DNA from: Bradyrhizobium diazoefficiens
GTDB taxonomy: Bacteria > Pseudomonadota > Alphaproteobacteria > Rhizobiales > Xanthobacteraceae
DNA length: 64,000 bases
Direction: 5' to 3'
Assembly: GCF_016599855.1 (NCBI RefSeq)
Contig: NZ_CP067041.1
Location: 5,208,001-5,272,000 of the forward strand
Made by a program: the position numbers and the translations under genes. The notes beneath the pieces are model-generated. The model was not told the DNA's origin and did no database searches. It worked only from the letters and a program-made list of their open reading frames with translations. This document shows, piece after piece, positions 43,998 through 52,504 of the stretch. Positions within the stretch are counted from its first letter, which is position 1; each line of letters opens with the position of its first letter.

Positions 43998-45350
43998 TCA
44001 ATCACGCCGGCGCGAGATGACGTAGGATTCGTCGAGAAACCAGAGCCCGTTGTACTTTCGCAGCACATCCCTGGCGGCATCCAGAGTGCGGCCGTTTTGA
44101 GTCATATCTGTCAACCGGTCGTCCTCAATCTGAGCGACATACACCGCCGCATTCCACGCTGCAAAGGCCGTCGAGGTTCCGATGCTACCCGTCACCTCGT
44201 TGGGCAGCGCTTCCATATCATACCTGAAGATCGAACGGTTATCCGCGTAAGCATTAAAATTTAAGTCGCGGCCCAACGACCCGAGCTCATACTTAACGGC
44301 GCGCAATATCTCATGACGGCTGACCGAGAAAGGATTTTCTCCGGGCCAGATCGCCTGGATCATTTCCATGCCGGGATCATGACCATGGGAGTGAATCCCG
44401 ATCAGCCGGCCGCCCGGACGCAACGCCCGCGCCAGCGGTGCAATGATCCGCTTGGCGCGGAAATTGACCGAGGACAGGGCCCGGTATGGCTGGGATGCGA
44501 TGACGAGGTCAAAATTGGCTTCGGTCTGGCCCGGTCGCGGAATGGTCGAATCCAGCAGGAACCGATGGTCCTCGCGGTAGAGCACCAGCACCACGGGCCG
44601 CTCATACAGCGGCATAGCCGTCCGCGGGCTGATCGCGGCACGCCAGTTCTGCTCCAGGAACGGCCGAAGCTCGGCGATCTGCTGCTCGAACTCGCCTGAC
44701 GAGGCGCCGCGCAGCGGGACCTCGTGCCAGACGGTGGCTGCCGCCGCCGCCGGCGACGCCGGCGTCAGCCAGGGTGCCTCCGAGTAGAACATGTTGGTGA
44801 AGACGAAAACCGAGGCCGGATGCTCGAAAATGCGGTCCGGCACCTTTTCCAGCGTCAGGCGCAAATCCTCGGGGCTGAGCTCCTTGCCGGCCACATAGAA
44901 CGGCATATGCGGGTAGCGCTGGTGCGTGGCGCGCAGCACCCGCGCCAGCACCGTGCCGTCGCCGACACCGGCGTCGAAGATCCGCAACGCTGGAGGCCGC
45001 GGATGGATGGTGCCAAGCTCCAGCGCCACCCGGTCGGCGATCACCCGCTTCTCGCTGCAGGTATGGACGAACAGCAAATATTTCTGCCGGTTCTCGAAGA
45101 AGCGGAAATTGCCGCGCGGATCGCGCTTTTCCGGGGGCACCTGCAGTCCCCGCGGCGGCGGCAGACCTCCGGTCGACGCGGCAATATAGGCCTGGATCCG
45201 CTCCAGCGTGTCGATGGTGATGCGCTTGCCCTCGCGCAGACGATGCACGAGCTTCCCATCGTTCACCGCACGCCGGCCAAACGTCGATTCCGCCATGTCC
45301 GCCTTGCGGCAGAACTCGGTGATTTCGCTCAGGATTTCGTCGTTTTTCAT
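43998..45350 (-). CDS. SAM-dependent methyltransferase with an N-terminal HTH-like domain
   Basis: 450 residues. The first 60 (ILSEITEFCRKADMAESTFG, then GKLVHRLREGKRITIDTLER) look like a compact helix-turn-helix or XRE-like fold. The methyltransferase starts near 120, with LRIFDAGVGDGTVLARVL as the SAM-binding loop at about 125-145. The C-terminal half has FDLVIASQPYRAL in the position of motif IV and RALRPGGRLIGIHSHGHDPG in that of motif V. The substrate is unknown. metK and ahcY follow on the same strand, so the protein is in the company of SAM supply and SAH removal. The ATG at 45350 lacks a strong ribosome-binding site; earlier in-frame residues do not look like protein. Confidence 0.75.
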   Translation of the reverse strand: MKNDEILSEITEFCRKADMAESTFGRRAVNDGKLVHRLREGKRITIDTLERIQAYIAASTGGLPPPRGLQVPPEKRDPRGNFRFFENRQKYLLFVHTCSEKRVIADRVALELGTIHPRPPALRIFDAGVGDGTVLARVLRATHQRYPHMPFYVAGKELSPEDLRLTLEKVPDRIFEHPASVFVFTNMFYSEAPWLTPASPAAAAATVWHEVPLRGASSGEFEQQIAELRPFLEQNWRAAISPRTAMPLYERPVVLVLYREDHRFLLDSTIPRPGQTEANFDLVIASQPYRALSSVNFRAKRIIAPLARALRPGGRLIGIHSHGHDPGMEMIQAIWPGENPFSVSRHEILRAVKYELGSLGRDLNFNAYADNRSIFRYDMEALPNEVTGSIGTSTAFAAWNAAVYVAQIEDDRLTDMTQNGRTLDAARDVLRKYNGLWFLDESYVISRRRD

Positions 45351-45514
45351 ATGTGGGACGGCGGTGGGCAGGTGTGTTGGGACACATCTCCTAGCAAATT
45401 CTGCCCACTCAGGAAATACCGCCGCCTGCTTTACCCCACGTCCGATGACCCGCGCGTGAACCCCAACGTTCCGCCCGGCAACAAACAAGCACCTCTCCTC
45501 AAGGAATCACCGCC

Positions 45515-45822
45515 ATGAGCCGCCTGTTCGTCGCGCTCGCCCTGCTCGTTGCAACCCTGTGGTCGGCACCTCGGGTCCGGCGCGACGTTAGGGGCCGGTA
45601 CGCTGATCATTCGCCACTGCGCCCGGTCAGGTCGCGCTCGACGGCGAAGGCGCCAACTCGCCCTTCTGCGCGGTGCTGTCTCGTCACATCGGCACGCCTG
45701 GGCTGGAAGTGCAGCAGATGCTCACGCGCGTGCGGGCTGAGGCGGTTTCGATCACGAAGAACAAGTAGGTGCCGTGGTCGAACTCGTCGCTGCTGGGCGA
45801 GGTCTATCTGGCGGCGAAGTGA
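45515..45822 (+). pseudogene. Degenerate caspase-family (C14) gene
   Basis: A signal peptide frame starts at 45515 (MSRLFVALALLVATLWSA). Then a different frame encodes the end of a caspase-like domain: GAGTLI, a one-base shift, FATAPGQVALDGEGANSPF, HIGTPGLEVQQMLTRVR, then TAG at 45766 where the family has Gln, followed by VPWSNSSLLGEVYLAAK and TGA at 45820. The central catalytic region is missing. At least one frameshift, one nonsense codon and a large internal deletion are needed to explain it. Confidence 0.85.
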
Positions 45823-45978
45823 CGGGGCGCCCAGCGGGGGACGCACGCCGACGCGCCAAAATTGCAACAGCAGACGAGATAGTCGAACGCAACCTGCGGC
45901 TGCTCTGTCCTGTCGGATATCGTTATTCTACACTACCGACAATACCGATTACCGGTGAAATGGTTGCTGAGGGATATT

Positions 45979-46905
45979 GTGAGAAAGTTCATTGCCGCCG
46001 TCGGCGTTATTCTGCTTGTCACATTCGGGGCGCAGCCCGGTTTTTCCCAAGGGGCTCCAAGCGAGGCGGCGCGCAAGGCGGAGCTGGCCGCCGCGTGGCA
46101 GGCGGCAGGCAACGCCGGAACTACCGGTCCTGCCGATATCTCCCTGATCGACCAGGCAAGGCTGAAAATCCCGGCCGGCGACTTCTTCGTGCCGAAGGCC
46201 GAAGCCGCGCGGGTGATGCGCGCGCTCGGCAACGTCGTCCACGACGCGACGTTTGTGGGCCTCGTGCTCGGCACCCGCCAGAACGACCGCTGGCTGGCGG
46301 TGATCAACTACATCAAGGAAGGCTACATCAAGGATGACGCCGCCAAGGATTGGAATGCCGACGACCTCCTGAAGGACCTGAAAGAAGGCGTCGAGGAGGC
46401 CAACAAAGACCGCGTCGCCCGCGGATTTCCCGAGATGGAAGTGATCGGCTGGATCGAACCACCAAAATACGACGCCGTGTCGCACCGCCTGGTATGGTCG
46501 ATCCTCGGCAAAGATAAAGGCGCGCCTGATAACCTCGACAAGGACGTCAACTACAATACGTATGCGCTGGGGCGGGAAGGTTATTTCAGCCTGAACCTGC
46601 TGTCCGACTCCCATCGGATCGCAACCGACAAATCCGCCGCCCACGAGCTGCTTGCCAACCTCTCTTATCAATCCGGCAAGCGTTACGAGGATTTCAGCGC
46701 CTCGACCGACCGCATTGCCGAATACGGGCTGCTTGCACTGGTCGGCGGTATTGCGGCCAAAAAGCTCGGCCTGCTTGCCGTACTGCTCGCCTTCGTGCTC
46801 AAATTCGCCAACGTCATTTTCGTCGGCGCAGCCGTGTTCGGCACCGGCATCGTGAAATTCTTCCGCCGCAAGCCGCGCGACGATTCCGCGGGCGGCACGA
46901 CATGA
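45979..46905 (+). CDS. DUF2167 domain membrane protein
   Basis: 308 residues. A signal peptide (MRKFIAAVGVILLVTFG..) precedes a DUF2167 domain: KIPAGDFFVPKAEAARVMRA, GEGYI-like KEGYIKDDAAKDWNADDLL, VIGWIEPPKYDAVSHRLVW and YNTYALGREGYFSLNL. One membrane helix lies near 255-285, leaving a basic tail. The function of DUF2167 is unknown. GAGGG stands 5 bases before the GTG at 45979; an ATG at 45955 is an alternative. The stop overlaps the protease gene start by ATGA, so the two form an operon. The gene itself is intact although both neighbours are damaged. Confidence 0.8.
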   Translation: MRKFIAAVGVILLVTFGAQPGFSQGAPSEAARKAELAAAWQAAGNAGTTGPADISLIDQARLKIPAGDFFVPKAEAARVMRALGNVVHDATFVGLVLGTRQNDRWLAVINYIKEGYIKDDAAKDWNADDLLKDLKEGVEEANKDRVARGFPEMEVIGWIEPPKYDAVSHRLVWSILGKDKGAPDNLDKDVNYNTYALGREGYFSLNLLSDSHRIATDKSAAHELLANLSYQSGKRYEDFSASTDRIAEYGLLALVGGIAAKKLGLLAVLLAFVLKFANVIFVGAAVFGTGIVKFFRRKPRDDSAGGTT

Positions 46906-47630
46906 AGACGCTCTTTCTGCTGCTGTTCTCGGGACTGAAATGGGGAAAGCTCGCCACCAGCGGCGGCACCATGCTGCTGTCGCTGGTGGTGTATGCGACC
47001 ATTTGGGGCTGGCGCTATGCGGCGGGTTTCATCGCCCTGCTGTTCGCGCACGAAATGGGCCACTATTTCGCGGCCCGGCAGCGCGGCCTCGACGTCGGCG
47101 CACCGGCGTTCATTCCCTTCGTCGGCGCGTAGATTGCGCTCAAGGACAAGCCGGTCGACGTCGAGACCGAAGCCTATGTAGCGATTGCGGGCCCCGTGGT
47201 CGGGACGGTCGCCGCGCTCGCGGTGTATCTGTGGGCACGATCGGAAGATAGCAGCCTGCTGCTCGCGATTTCCTATGCGGGATTGTTTCTCAATCTGTTC
47301 AATCTGCTGCCGATCTCGCCGCTCGACGGCGGCCGCGTGACAGCTGTCCTCAGTCCGCGAATCTGGCTCGTCGGCGTGCCGATCCTGGTTGCACTGGTGC
47401 TGTACCGGCCAAGCCCGATGCTGCTCATCGTGGCTGTCCTGGCAATGCCGCAACTCATCAGCGCGTGGCGATATGATCCCCACGCGCCCGAGAACGTCGC
47501 CTACTACGGCGTGCCGCTGCAAACCAAGCTCGAATATGGCAGCGCCTATCTGGCGCTCGCGGCGCTGCTCGCGGTCATGACCTATGATGTCCACGAGATG
47601 CTTGGGCCGATGATGCGGACCGCGCCATAG
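46902..47630 (+). pseudogene. M50 (site-2 protease) family gene interrupted by TAG
   Basis: A continuous frame of 242 codons apart from one TAG at codon 77 (47130-47132). The zinc site HEMGH (His50, Glu51, His54) lies in a hydrophobic helix before the stop, and the second metal ligand is in SPLDGG (Asp142) after it, with the typical membrane segments between. Codon 77 is expected to be Trp (TGG) because VGAWI fits the family. The upstream product of 76 residues would lack Asp142 and be inactive. Suppression or a sequencing error cannot be excluded. Confidence 0.85.
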
Positions 47631-47669
47631 TTGAGCTTTCCGCGATCGATGTTCGCCACGCCCACAGGT

Positions 47670-47776
47670 GTCATCGCCCGGCCTCCAACGGGCGATCCAG
47701 TACTCCGCGGCGGGGTTGTGCGAACCAACTCCCGCTGCGGAGTACTGGATTCCCCGCTTTCGCGGAGAACGACAGC
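47670..47776. repeat. Palindromic repeat, family D
   Basis: It begins TCATCGCCCGGCCTCC and contains a 20-base inverted repeat (47695-47714 against 47731-47750, one mismatch, 16-base loop) centred on ATCCAGTACTCCGC/GCGGAGTACTGGAT, then CCCCGCTTTCGCGG. It lies between the M50 pseudogene and the MetE-like gene. Confidence 0.75.
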
Positions 47777-47819
47777 GAGCGTGTGGAGAGGTCGCCTGCT
47801 ACTCAGGGCTGCGTCGGGC

Positions 47820-48938
47820 TCAATTGCCCCACACTTCCTTCGCAATCTCCACCGCAAGGCTGAGCTTGGCCCACTGCTCCTCCTCGGACAGGATATTGCC
47901 CTCTTCCGTCGAAGCAAAGCCGCACTGCGGCGATAGTGCGAGCTGTTCCAGCGGCGCGAACTTGGCGGCTTCTTCCAGGCGACGCTTGATGTCGTCCTTC
48001 TTCTCGAGCTCGCCGAACTTCGAGGTGATGACGCCGACCACGACGACCTTGTTGCCCTTGGGCAGGAAGCGTAGCGGCTCGAAGCCGCCGGCGCGATCGG
48101 AATCGTACTCCAGGAAATAGCCGTCGTAATTGGTGCCGGCGAGCAGGGTCTCGGCGACCGGCTCATAGCCGCCCGAGGAAATCCAGGTCGAGCGGAAATT
48201 GCCGCGGCAGACATGCGTCGTCACCACCATGTCGGCGGGCTTCTCGGCCAGCGCGTAGTTGATGATGCGCGCGTAAATCTGCTGGAGACCATCGGGATTG
48301 TCGCCGCGCTCGCGCGCCTTCTTCAGTTCGTCCTGCGAGCAGAGATAGGCCCACACGGTGTCGTCGAACTGGAGATAGCGGCAGCCGGCGTCGTAGAACG
48401 CCTTCACGGCCTTGCGGTAGGTCTTGCCGAGGTCCTCGTAGAAGGCGTCGAGCTCTGGATAGACGTCCTTGGAGATCGACTTGCGGCCGCCGCGGAAGTG
48501 CAGCACCGCCGGCGAGGGGATCGTCATCTTCGCGGTGACGTGGGCCTGGTCGGCGACCTTCTTCAGGAAACGGAAGTGCTCCAGCATCGGGTGGTCGTCG
48601 GGGAAGTCGAGCTTGCCGATCACGCGCACCGCGTCGTGCCGCGTCTCGACGCCCGCGAACTGGATGCCCGTGTCCGGGTGGAACATCTCGCAGCCGGTCA
48701 GCTTGGCGAGGAAGTCGAAATGCCACCAGGAGCGACGGAATTCGCCGTCGGTCGCGAGCTTCAGGCCGACCGAGGCCTGCTTGTGCACGACCTTCTCGAT
48801 CTCCATCTCCTCGATCTTGCGCAGATCGTCGGCCGAGATCTCATCCTTCTCCAGCTTGGCGCGGGCTTCCTTGATCTTGGCCGGGCGCAGGAGGCTGCCG
48901 ACTTCGTCGGCGCGGAAGGGGGCTTTGGTTCGCTGCAT
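47820..48938 (-). CDS. Cobalamin-independent methionine synthase II family (MetE-like) protein
   Basis: 372 residues, corresponding to the catalytic C-terminal half of MetE only (YxjG/YxjH type). Zinc ligands are expected in TTHVCRGN (His/Cys, about 240) and in LSPQCGFAS (Cys, about 337). DDTVWAYLCS and LDEP-like barrel strands fit the TIM-barrel. Such short proteins methylate homocysteine with unknown donors or have other substrates. GGGAG lies 7 bases before the ATG. The gene follows livF by 20 bases, so it is probably in the liv operon. Confidence 0.87.
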   Translation of the reverse strand: MQRTKAPFRADEVGSLLRPAKIKEARAKLEKDEISADDLRKIEEMEIEKVVHKQASVGLKLATDGEFRRSWWHFDFLAKLTGCEMFHPDTGIQFAGVETRHDAVRVIGKLDFPDDHPMLEHFRFLKKVADQAHVTAKMTIPSPAVLHFRGGRKSISKDVYPELDAFYEDLGKTYRKAVKAFYDAGCRYLQFDDTVWAYLCSQDELKKARERGDNPDGLQQIYARIINYALAEKPADMVVTTHVCRGNFRSTWISSGGYEPVAETLLAGTNYDGYFLEYDSDRAGGFEPLRFLPKGNKVVVVGVITSKFGELEKKDDIKRRLEEAAKFAPLEQLALSPQCGFASTEEGNILSEEEQWAKLSLAVEIAKEVWGN

Positions 48939-48958
48939 TTTTTGACTCCCGAGGTTTT

Positions 48959-49675
48959 TTAGTGGGCCGCCGCCCCTGCGACGCCGAGGTGGCGCTCCAG
49001 GACCGACGGGTCGGACTTCAGCGCAGCGCTCGGGGCGTCGTGGACGATCGTTCCGCGCTCCAATATCACAACGCGGTCGGCGAGCCCCAGAATCTTTTGT
49101 GCATTCTGCTCGACGATAATCGAGCAGATGCCGCCGGCGCGGGTGATGGTCCCGATCGCCTTCAACAGCTCCTCGACAATGATCGGGGCCAGGCCCTCGG
49201 TCGGCTCGTCCAGCAGCAGCACTTTTGGATTAAGGGTCAGCGCACGGCCGATCGCCAGCATCTGCTGCTCGCCGCCGGAGAGCTGGTTGCCGAAATTGCT
49301 CCGCCGCTCCTTCAGCCGCGGGAACATCTCGTAGACCCTCTCGACGGTCCACGGGCCGGGCTGCGCCACTGCGGTCATATTCTCTTCCACCGTCAGCGAG
49401 CGGAAGATGTTACGCTCCTGCGGCACCCAGCCGACGCCGGCGCGCGCTCGCTGATCGGGTCGCATGCTCGTGACATCAGTGCCGGCAAGGCCGACCGTCC
49501 CGGAGAAGCGGCGGGTGACGCCGACGATGGAGTTGATCAGCGTGGTCTTGCCGGTGCCGTTGCGGCCCAACAGCGCCAGCACCTGGCCCTCGGCGAGGCG
49601 CAGCGACATGTTGGGCAGCACCACGGCCTCGCCATAGCCGGCGCGAAGTGAATCGATCGCGAGCAGGTCAGACAT
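48959..49675 (-). CDS. livF: Branched-chain amino acid-type ABC transporter ATPase LivF
   Basis: 238 residues. Walker A GRNGTGKTT (about 37-45), the signature LSGGEQQM and Walker B LLLDEPTEGL are intact. It is one of two ATPases energising a LivH/LivM importer. Its start overlaps the livG stop by 8 bases, which shows translational coupling. Confidence 0.93.
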   Translation of the reverse strand: MSDLLAIDSLRAGYGEAVVLPNMSLRLAEGQVLALLGRNGTGKTTLINSIVGVTRRFSGTVGLAGTDVTSMRPDQRARAGVGWVPQERNIFRSLTVEENMTAVAQPGPWTVERVYEMFPRLKERRSNFGNQLSGGEQQMLAIGRALTLNPKVLLLDEPTEGLAPIIVEELLKAIGTITRAGGICSIIVEQNAQKILGLADRVVILERGTIVHDAPSAALKSDPSVLERHLGVAGAAAH

Positions 49676-50423
49676 TGACCGCCTCCTCGCCGAGATAGAC
49701 CGCCTTCACTTGCGGGTCGCGCGCGACCTGGTCGGGCGGGCCTTCGGTGAGCAGCGCACCGGAGACCAGCACCGAGATGCGGTCGGCAAAGGAGAAGACG
49801 AGATCCATGTCGTGCTCGATTAAGAGCACCGTGACGTCGCGTGGCAGCGCGCCGACGACGGCGAGAATGTCGTGGCGCTCGCTCTCGGGCACGCCGGCGG
49901 CGGGCTCGTCGAGCAGCAGCACGCGTGGCTTGGCGGCAATCGCAACCGCGATCTCGAGCAGGCGCTGCTTGCCGTAAGGCAGTGTGACCGTCTGTTCGTT
50001 CATGGCGTCGAGCAGATGGAAGCGCGCCAAGAGATCGGCGATCTCATCATTGACGTCGTGGCGGGTCCCCATTCGCCGCCACCAGTCGCCGCCATGGCCG
50101 AGGCGCTCGGAGACGGCCAGGCCGATGGTCTCCAAGGGCGTCAGATCAGGATAGAGCTGGTTGATCTGGAAGGTGCGCGACAGGCCGCGCAGCACGCGCT
50201 TGTGTACAGGCAGATCAGTGATGTCCTGCCCCTCGAGCAGGATGCGGCCCGAGTTCGGCCTGAGCACGCCCGTGAGCTGGTTGATCACGGTGGTCTTGCC
50301 CGCGCCGTTCGGGCCGATCAGCGCATGGCGAGCGCCCTGCTCGATCTTCAAGGACAGGTCGCGGGTGACGCGCAGGCCACCGAACTGCTTTTCGAGATTC
50401 CGGGTTTCGAGCGCGATGGTCAT
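49668..50423 (-). CDS. livG: Branched-chain amino acid-type ABC transporter ATPase LivG
   Basis: 251 residues. Walker A GPNGAGKTT, signature region LPYGKQRLLEIA (PYGKQR replaces the strict LSGGQ, as is common in LivG) and Walker B LLLDEPAAGV are present, with the LivG-type extended loop RLGHGGDWWRRMG. The ATG overlaps the livM stop (ATGA). Confidence 0.93.
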   Translation of the reverse strand: MTIALETRNLEKQFGGLRVTRDLSLKIEQGARHALIGPNGAGKTTVINQLTGVLRPNSGRILLEGQDITDLPVHKRVLRGLSRTFQINQLYPDLTPLETIGLAVSERLGHGGDWWRRMGTRHDVNDEIADLLARFHLLDAMNEQTVTLPYGKQRLLEIAVAIAAKPRVLLLDEPAAGVPESERHDILAVVGALPRDVTVLLIEHDMDLVFSFADRISVLVSGALLTEGPPDQVARDPQVKAVYLGEEAVNV

Positions 50424-51448
50424 GCGTCGCTCTCCGGCACGGCGACGACGGCCTTGCGCCCGGCCACCTGCTTGATGATCAGGTTCGGCACATAGAGCAC
50501 CCAGCGATGCAGGCGCTGGCGGCCGACCAGCACGATCACGACCAGCACGAGACCGATCCAGAACTGCCAATATTGCGGGGTGATGGTGGAGAACACCTCC
50601 TGGAGCATGCGAAAGATCACAGCCCCAATCAGCCCGCCATAGAGATAGCCGGTGCCGCCGATCACGAGCACCAGCATCAGATCGGCGGAGCGTTCGAAGG
50701 CGAACACATCGAGCGAGGCGATCGCCGTGGTCTGGGTGAATAGCGCGCCGGCGATGCCGGCATAGAACGCCGCGAGCGTGTAGATCGCGATCAGGCGGCG
50801 GTTGACGGGAATGCCGATGGCGGCGGCCCGCAGCGGATTGTTCTTGATCGCACGCAACGACAGGCCGAACGGCGAGTGCACGATGCGGCGCGCGAGAAGG
50901 AACAGCACAAACAGCACGGCCAGCGAATAGAAGAAGCCGGCCTTGCCGAACATGTCGAACGGGATCGCGCCGAGGATCGGCTGCATCTCGATGCCTTGCA
51001 GGCCGTCGGTGCCGCCGGTGATATCGGAGAAGCGTTCGGCGAGCGCTTCCAAGAGCAGCGCGATGCCGAGCGTCACCATCAGCCGGGTCAGGTCGACGCC
51101 GCGGATCACCAGGAAGCTGGTGACAAAGCCGAGCACCATTGCGGCGAGGCCGGCGGCGATCAGCGCCAGCACCGGCTCGTTGACGATGCCGTGCAGCGCC
51201 AGCAATCCCGCGGCATAGGCGCCGACCCCGAAGAAGGCGGCGTGACCGAGCGAGACAATGCCGGCATAGCCCAGGATGAGATCGAGCGACATCGCAAACA
51301 GCGCCAGCCGCAGGATGTCGGTCATGATCAGATAGCGCGTGGGAAACAGAAAGCCGCAAGCGAGCACGACGAGCCAGAAGGCGGCCTCGCCATAGTGCCA
51401 GCGCGCCTGCCGTTGGGCATGGAAACCGACGTCGGAAGAAGCGCTCAT
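50420..51448 (-). CDS. livM: Branched-chain amino acid-type ABC permease LivM
   Basis: 342 residues with about ten hydrophobic helices. The family blocks GYAGIVSLGHAAFFGVGAY and RAIKNNPLRAAAIGI (the EAA loop contacting the ATPase) are clear. The ATG at 51448 is 8 bases past the livH stop; a TTG at 51460 would overlap livH and is less likely. Confidence 0.93.
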   Translation of the reverse strand: MSASSDVGFHAQRQARWHYGEAAFWLVVLACGFLFPTRYLIMTDILRLALFAMSLDLILGYAGIVSLGHAAFFGVGAYAAGLLALHGIVNEPVLALIAAGLAAMVLGFVTSFLVIRGVDLTRLMVTLGIALLLEALAERFSDITGGTDGLQGIEMQPILGAIPFDMFGKAGFFYSLAVLFVLFLLARRIVHSPFGLSLRAIKNNPLRAAAIGIPVNRRLIAIYTLAAFYAGIAGALFTQTTAIASLDVFAFERSADLMLVLVIGGTGYLYGGLIGAVIFRMLQEVFSTITPQYWQFWIGLVLVVIVLVGRQRLHRWVLYVPNLIIKQVAGRKAVVAVPESDA

Positions 51449-51456
51449 CGCCAAAC

Positions 51457-52326
51457 TCAACGCGCGGCGGTGCGGCCGAACAGGCCGTTCGGGCGCCAGA
51501 TCAGGATCACGATCATCATGGTGTAGATCACGAAGGGTCCCATCTTCGGCACGTAATATTTGCCTGCGACGTCGCCTATGCCCAGCAGGAGCGAGGCCAG
51601 GAACGGGCCCGTGATCGAGGACGAGCCGCCGACGGTCACCACGATAAGGAAGTAGATCATGAACTTCAGCGGGAAATACGGATCGAGGCCAAGGATTTCG
51701 GCGCTCAGCGCACCGCCGAGACCGGCGAGCCCGCAGCCAAAAGCAAACGTGAAAGCGAACACCTGCGGCACGTTGATGCCGAGGCCGCTCGCGGCACGGG
51801 GATCATCGACGGCCGCGCGAAGGCGGCTGCCGAAGCGGGTCTTGGCCAGCACCATCTGGAGACCGATGGTGAGCAGGCCGCAGATTACGATGATCATCAG
51901 CCGGTAGCGGCCGATGCCGACGCCGAACAGGTCGAACTGGCCTTGGAGCGCGGCCGGCAGGTTGATGAAGACCCGCGACGAGCCCTGGATATAGTCGACG
52001 GCTGCGACCGACATGAAGGTCAATCCGATCGTGAACAGCACCTGGTCGAGGTGGCTGCGCGCATAGAGGTGACGGTAGAGCGCGCGCTCAAATACGATGC
52101 CGATTGCTGCAGCCGATACGAACGAGAGCGGCAGAGCGGCGAAAAACGGCCAGCCCATCCGGTTGACCAGCACCATGCAGACATAGCCGCCGGCCATGGC
52201 GAAGGCGCCGTGGGCGAGGTTGACGAAGTTCATCAGGCCGAGCGTGACCGCGAGCCCGCAGGCCAGCACGAACAGCAGCATGCCGTAGGCAACGCCATCG
52301 AACAGGTTGGTGAGGATTGAGGTCAT
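51457..52326 (-). CDS. livH: Branched-chain amino acid-type ABC permease LivH
   Basis: 289 residues, about eight helices. GLMNFVNLAHGAFAMAGGY and RAAVDDPRAASGLGINV (cytoplasmic EAA loop) are the LivH blocks. It pairs with LivM to form the membrane channel. livK lies upstream, separated by a palindromic repeat that may hold the start of a processed transcript. Confidence 0.93.
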   Translation of the reverse strand: MTSILTNLFDGVAYGMLLFVLACGLAVTLGLMNFVNLAHGAFAMAGGYVCMVLVNRMGWPFFAALPLSFVSAAAIGIVFERALYRHLYARSHLDQVLFTIGLTFMSVAAVDYIQGSSRVFINLPAALQGQFDLFGVGIGRYRLMIIVICGLLTIGLQMVLAKTRFGSRLRAAVDDPRAASGLGINVPQVFAFTFAFGCGLAGLGGALSAEILGLDPYFPLKFMIYFLIVVTVGGSSSITGPFLASLLLGIGDVAGKYYVPKMGPFVIYTMMIVILIWRPNGLFGRTAAR

Positions 52327-52370
52327 CGCGGGTCGAAGATCATCTCAAATGTGGCCGAGGGGCCGTGCTG

Positions 52371-52490
52371 CGCTCCCTCTCCCGCTTGCGGGAGAGGGTT
52401 GGGGTGAGGGTGTCTCCACAGAGAGACTTGCAGTGAGGAGAAAGCCCTCACCCGGCGCTTTGCGCCGACCTCTCCCGCAAGCGGGAGAGG
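52371..52490. repeat. Dispersed double-hairpin repeat, family A, copy 2
   Basis: It opens with CTCTCCCGCTTGCGGGAGAG and closes with CTCTCCCGCAAGCGGGAGAG, with GGGTTGGGGTGAGGG and CCCTCACCCGGCGC between. It matches 12091-12217 in all these blocks. It lies between livK and livH, where a stable mRNA hairpin would favour higher livK than permease expression, a common arrangement for binding proteins. Confidence 0.88.
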
Positions 52491-52504
52491 TCTAGAAAGG
52501 CGCA

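Noticed and set aside
50424..51359. A long extension of the LivG frame
   Set aside because: It runs inside livM in another frame. The ATG at 50423 overlaps the livM stop and begins a normal LivG protein.
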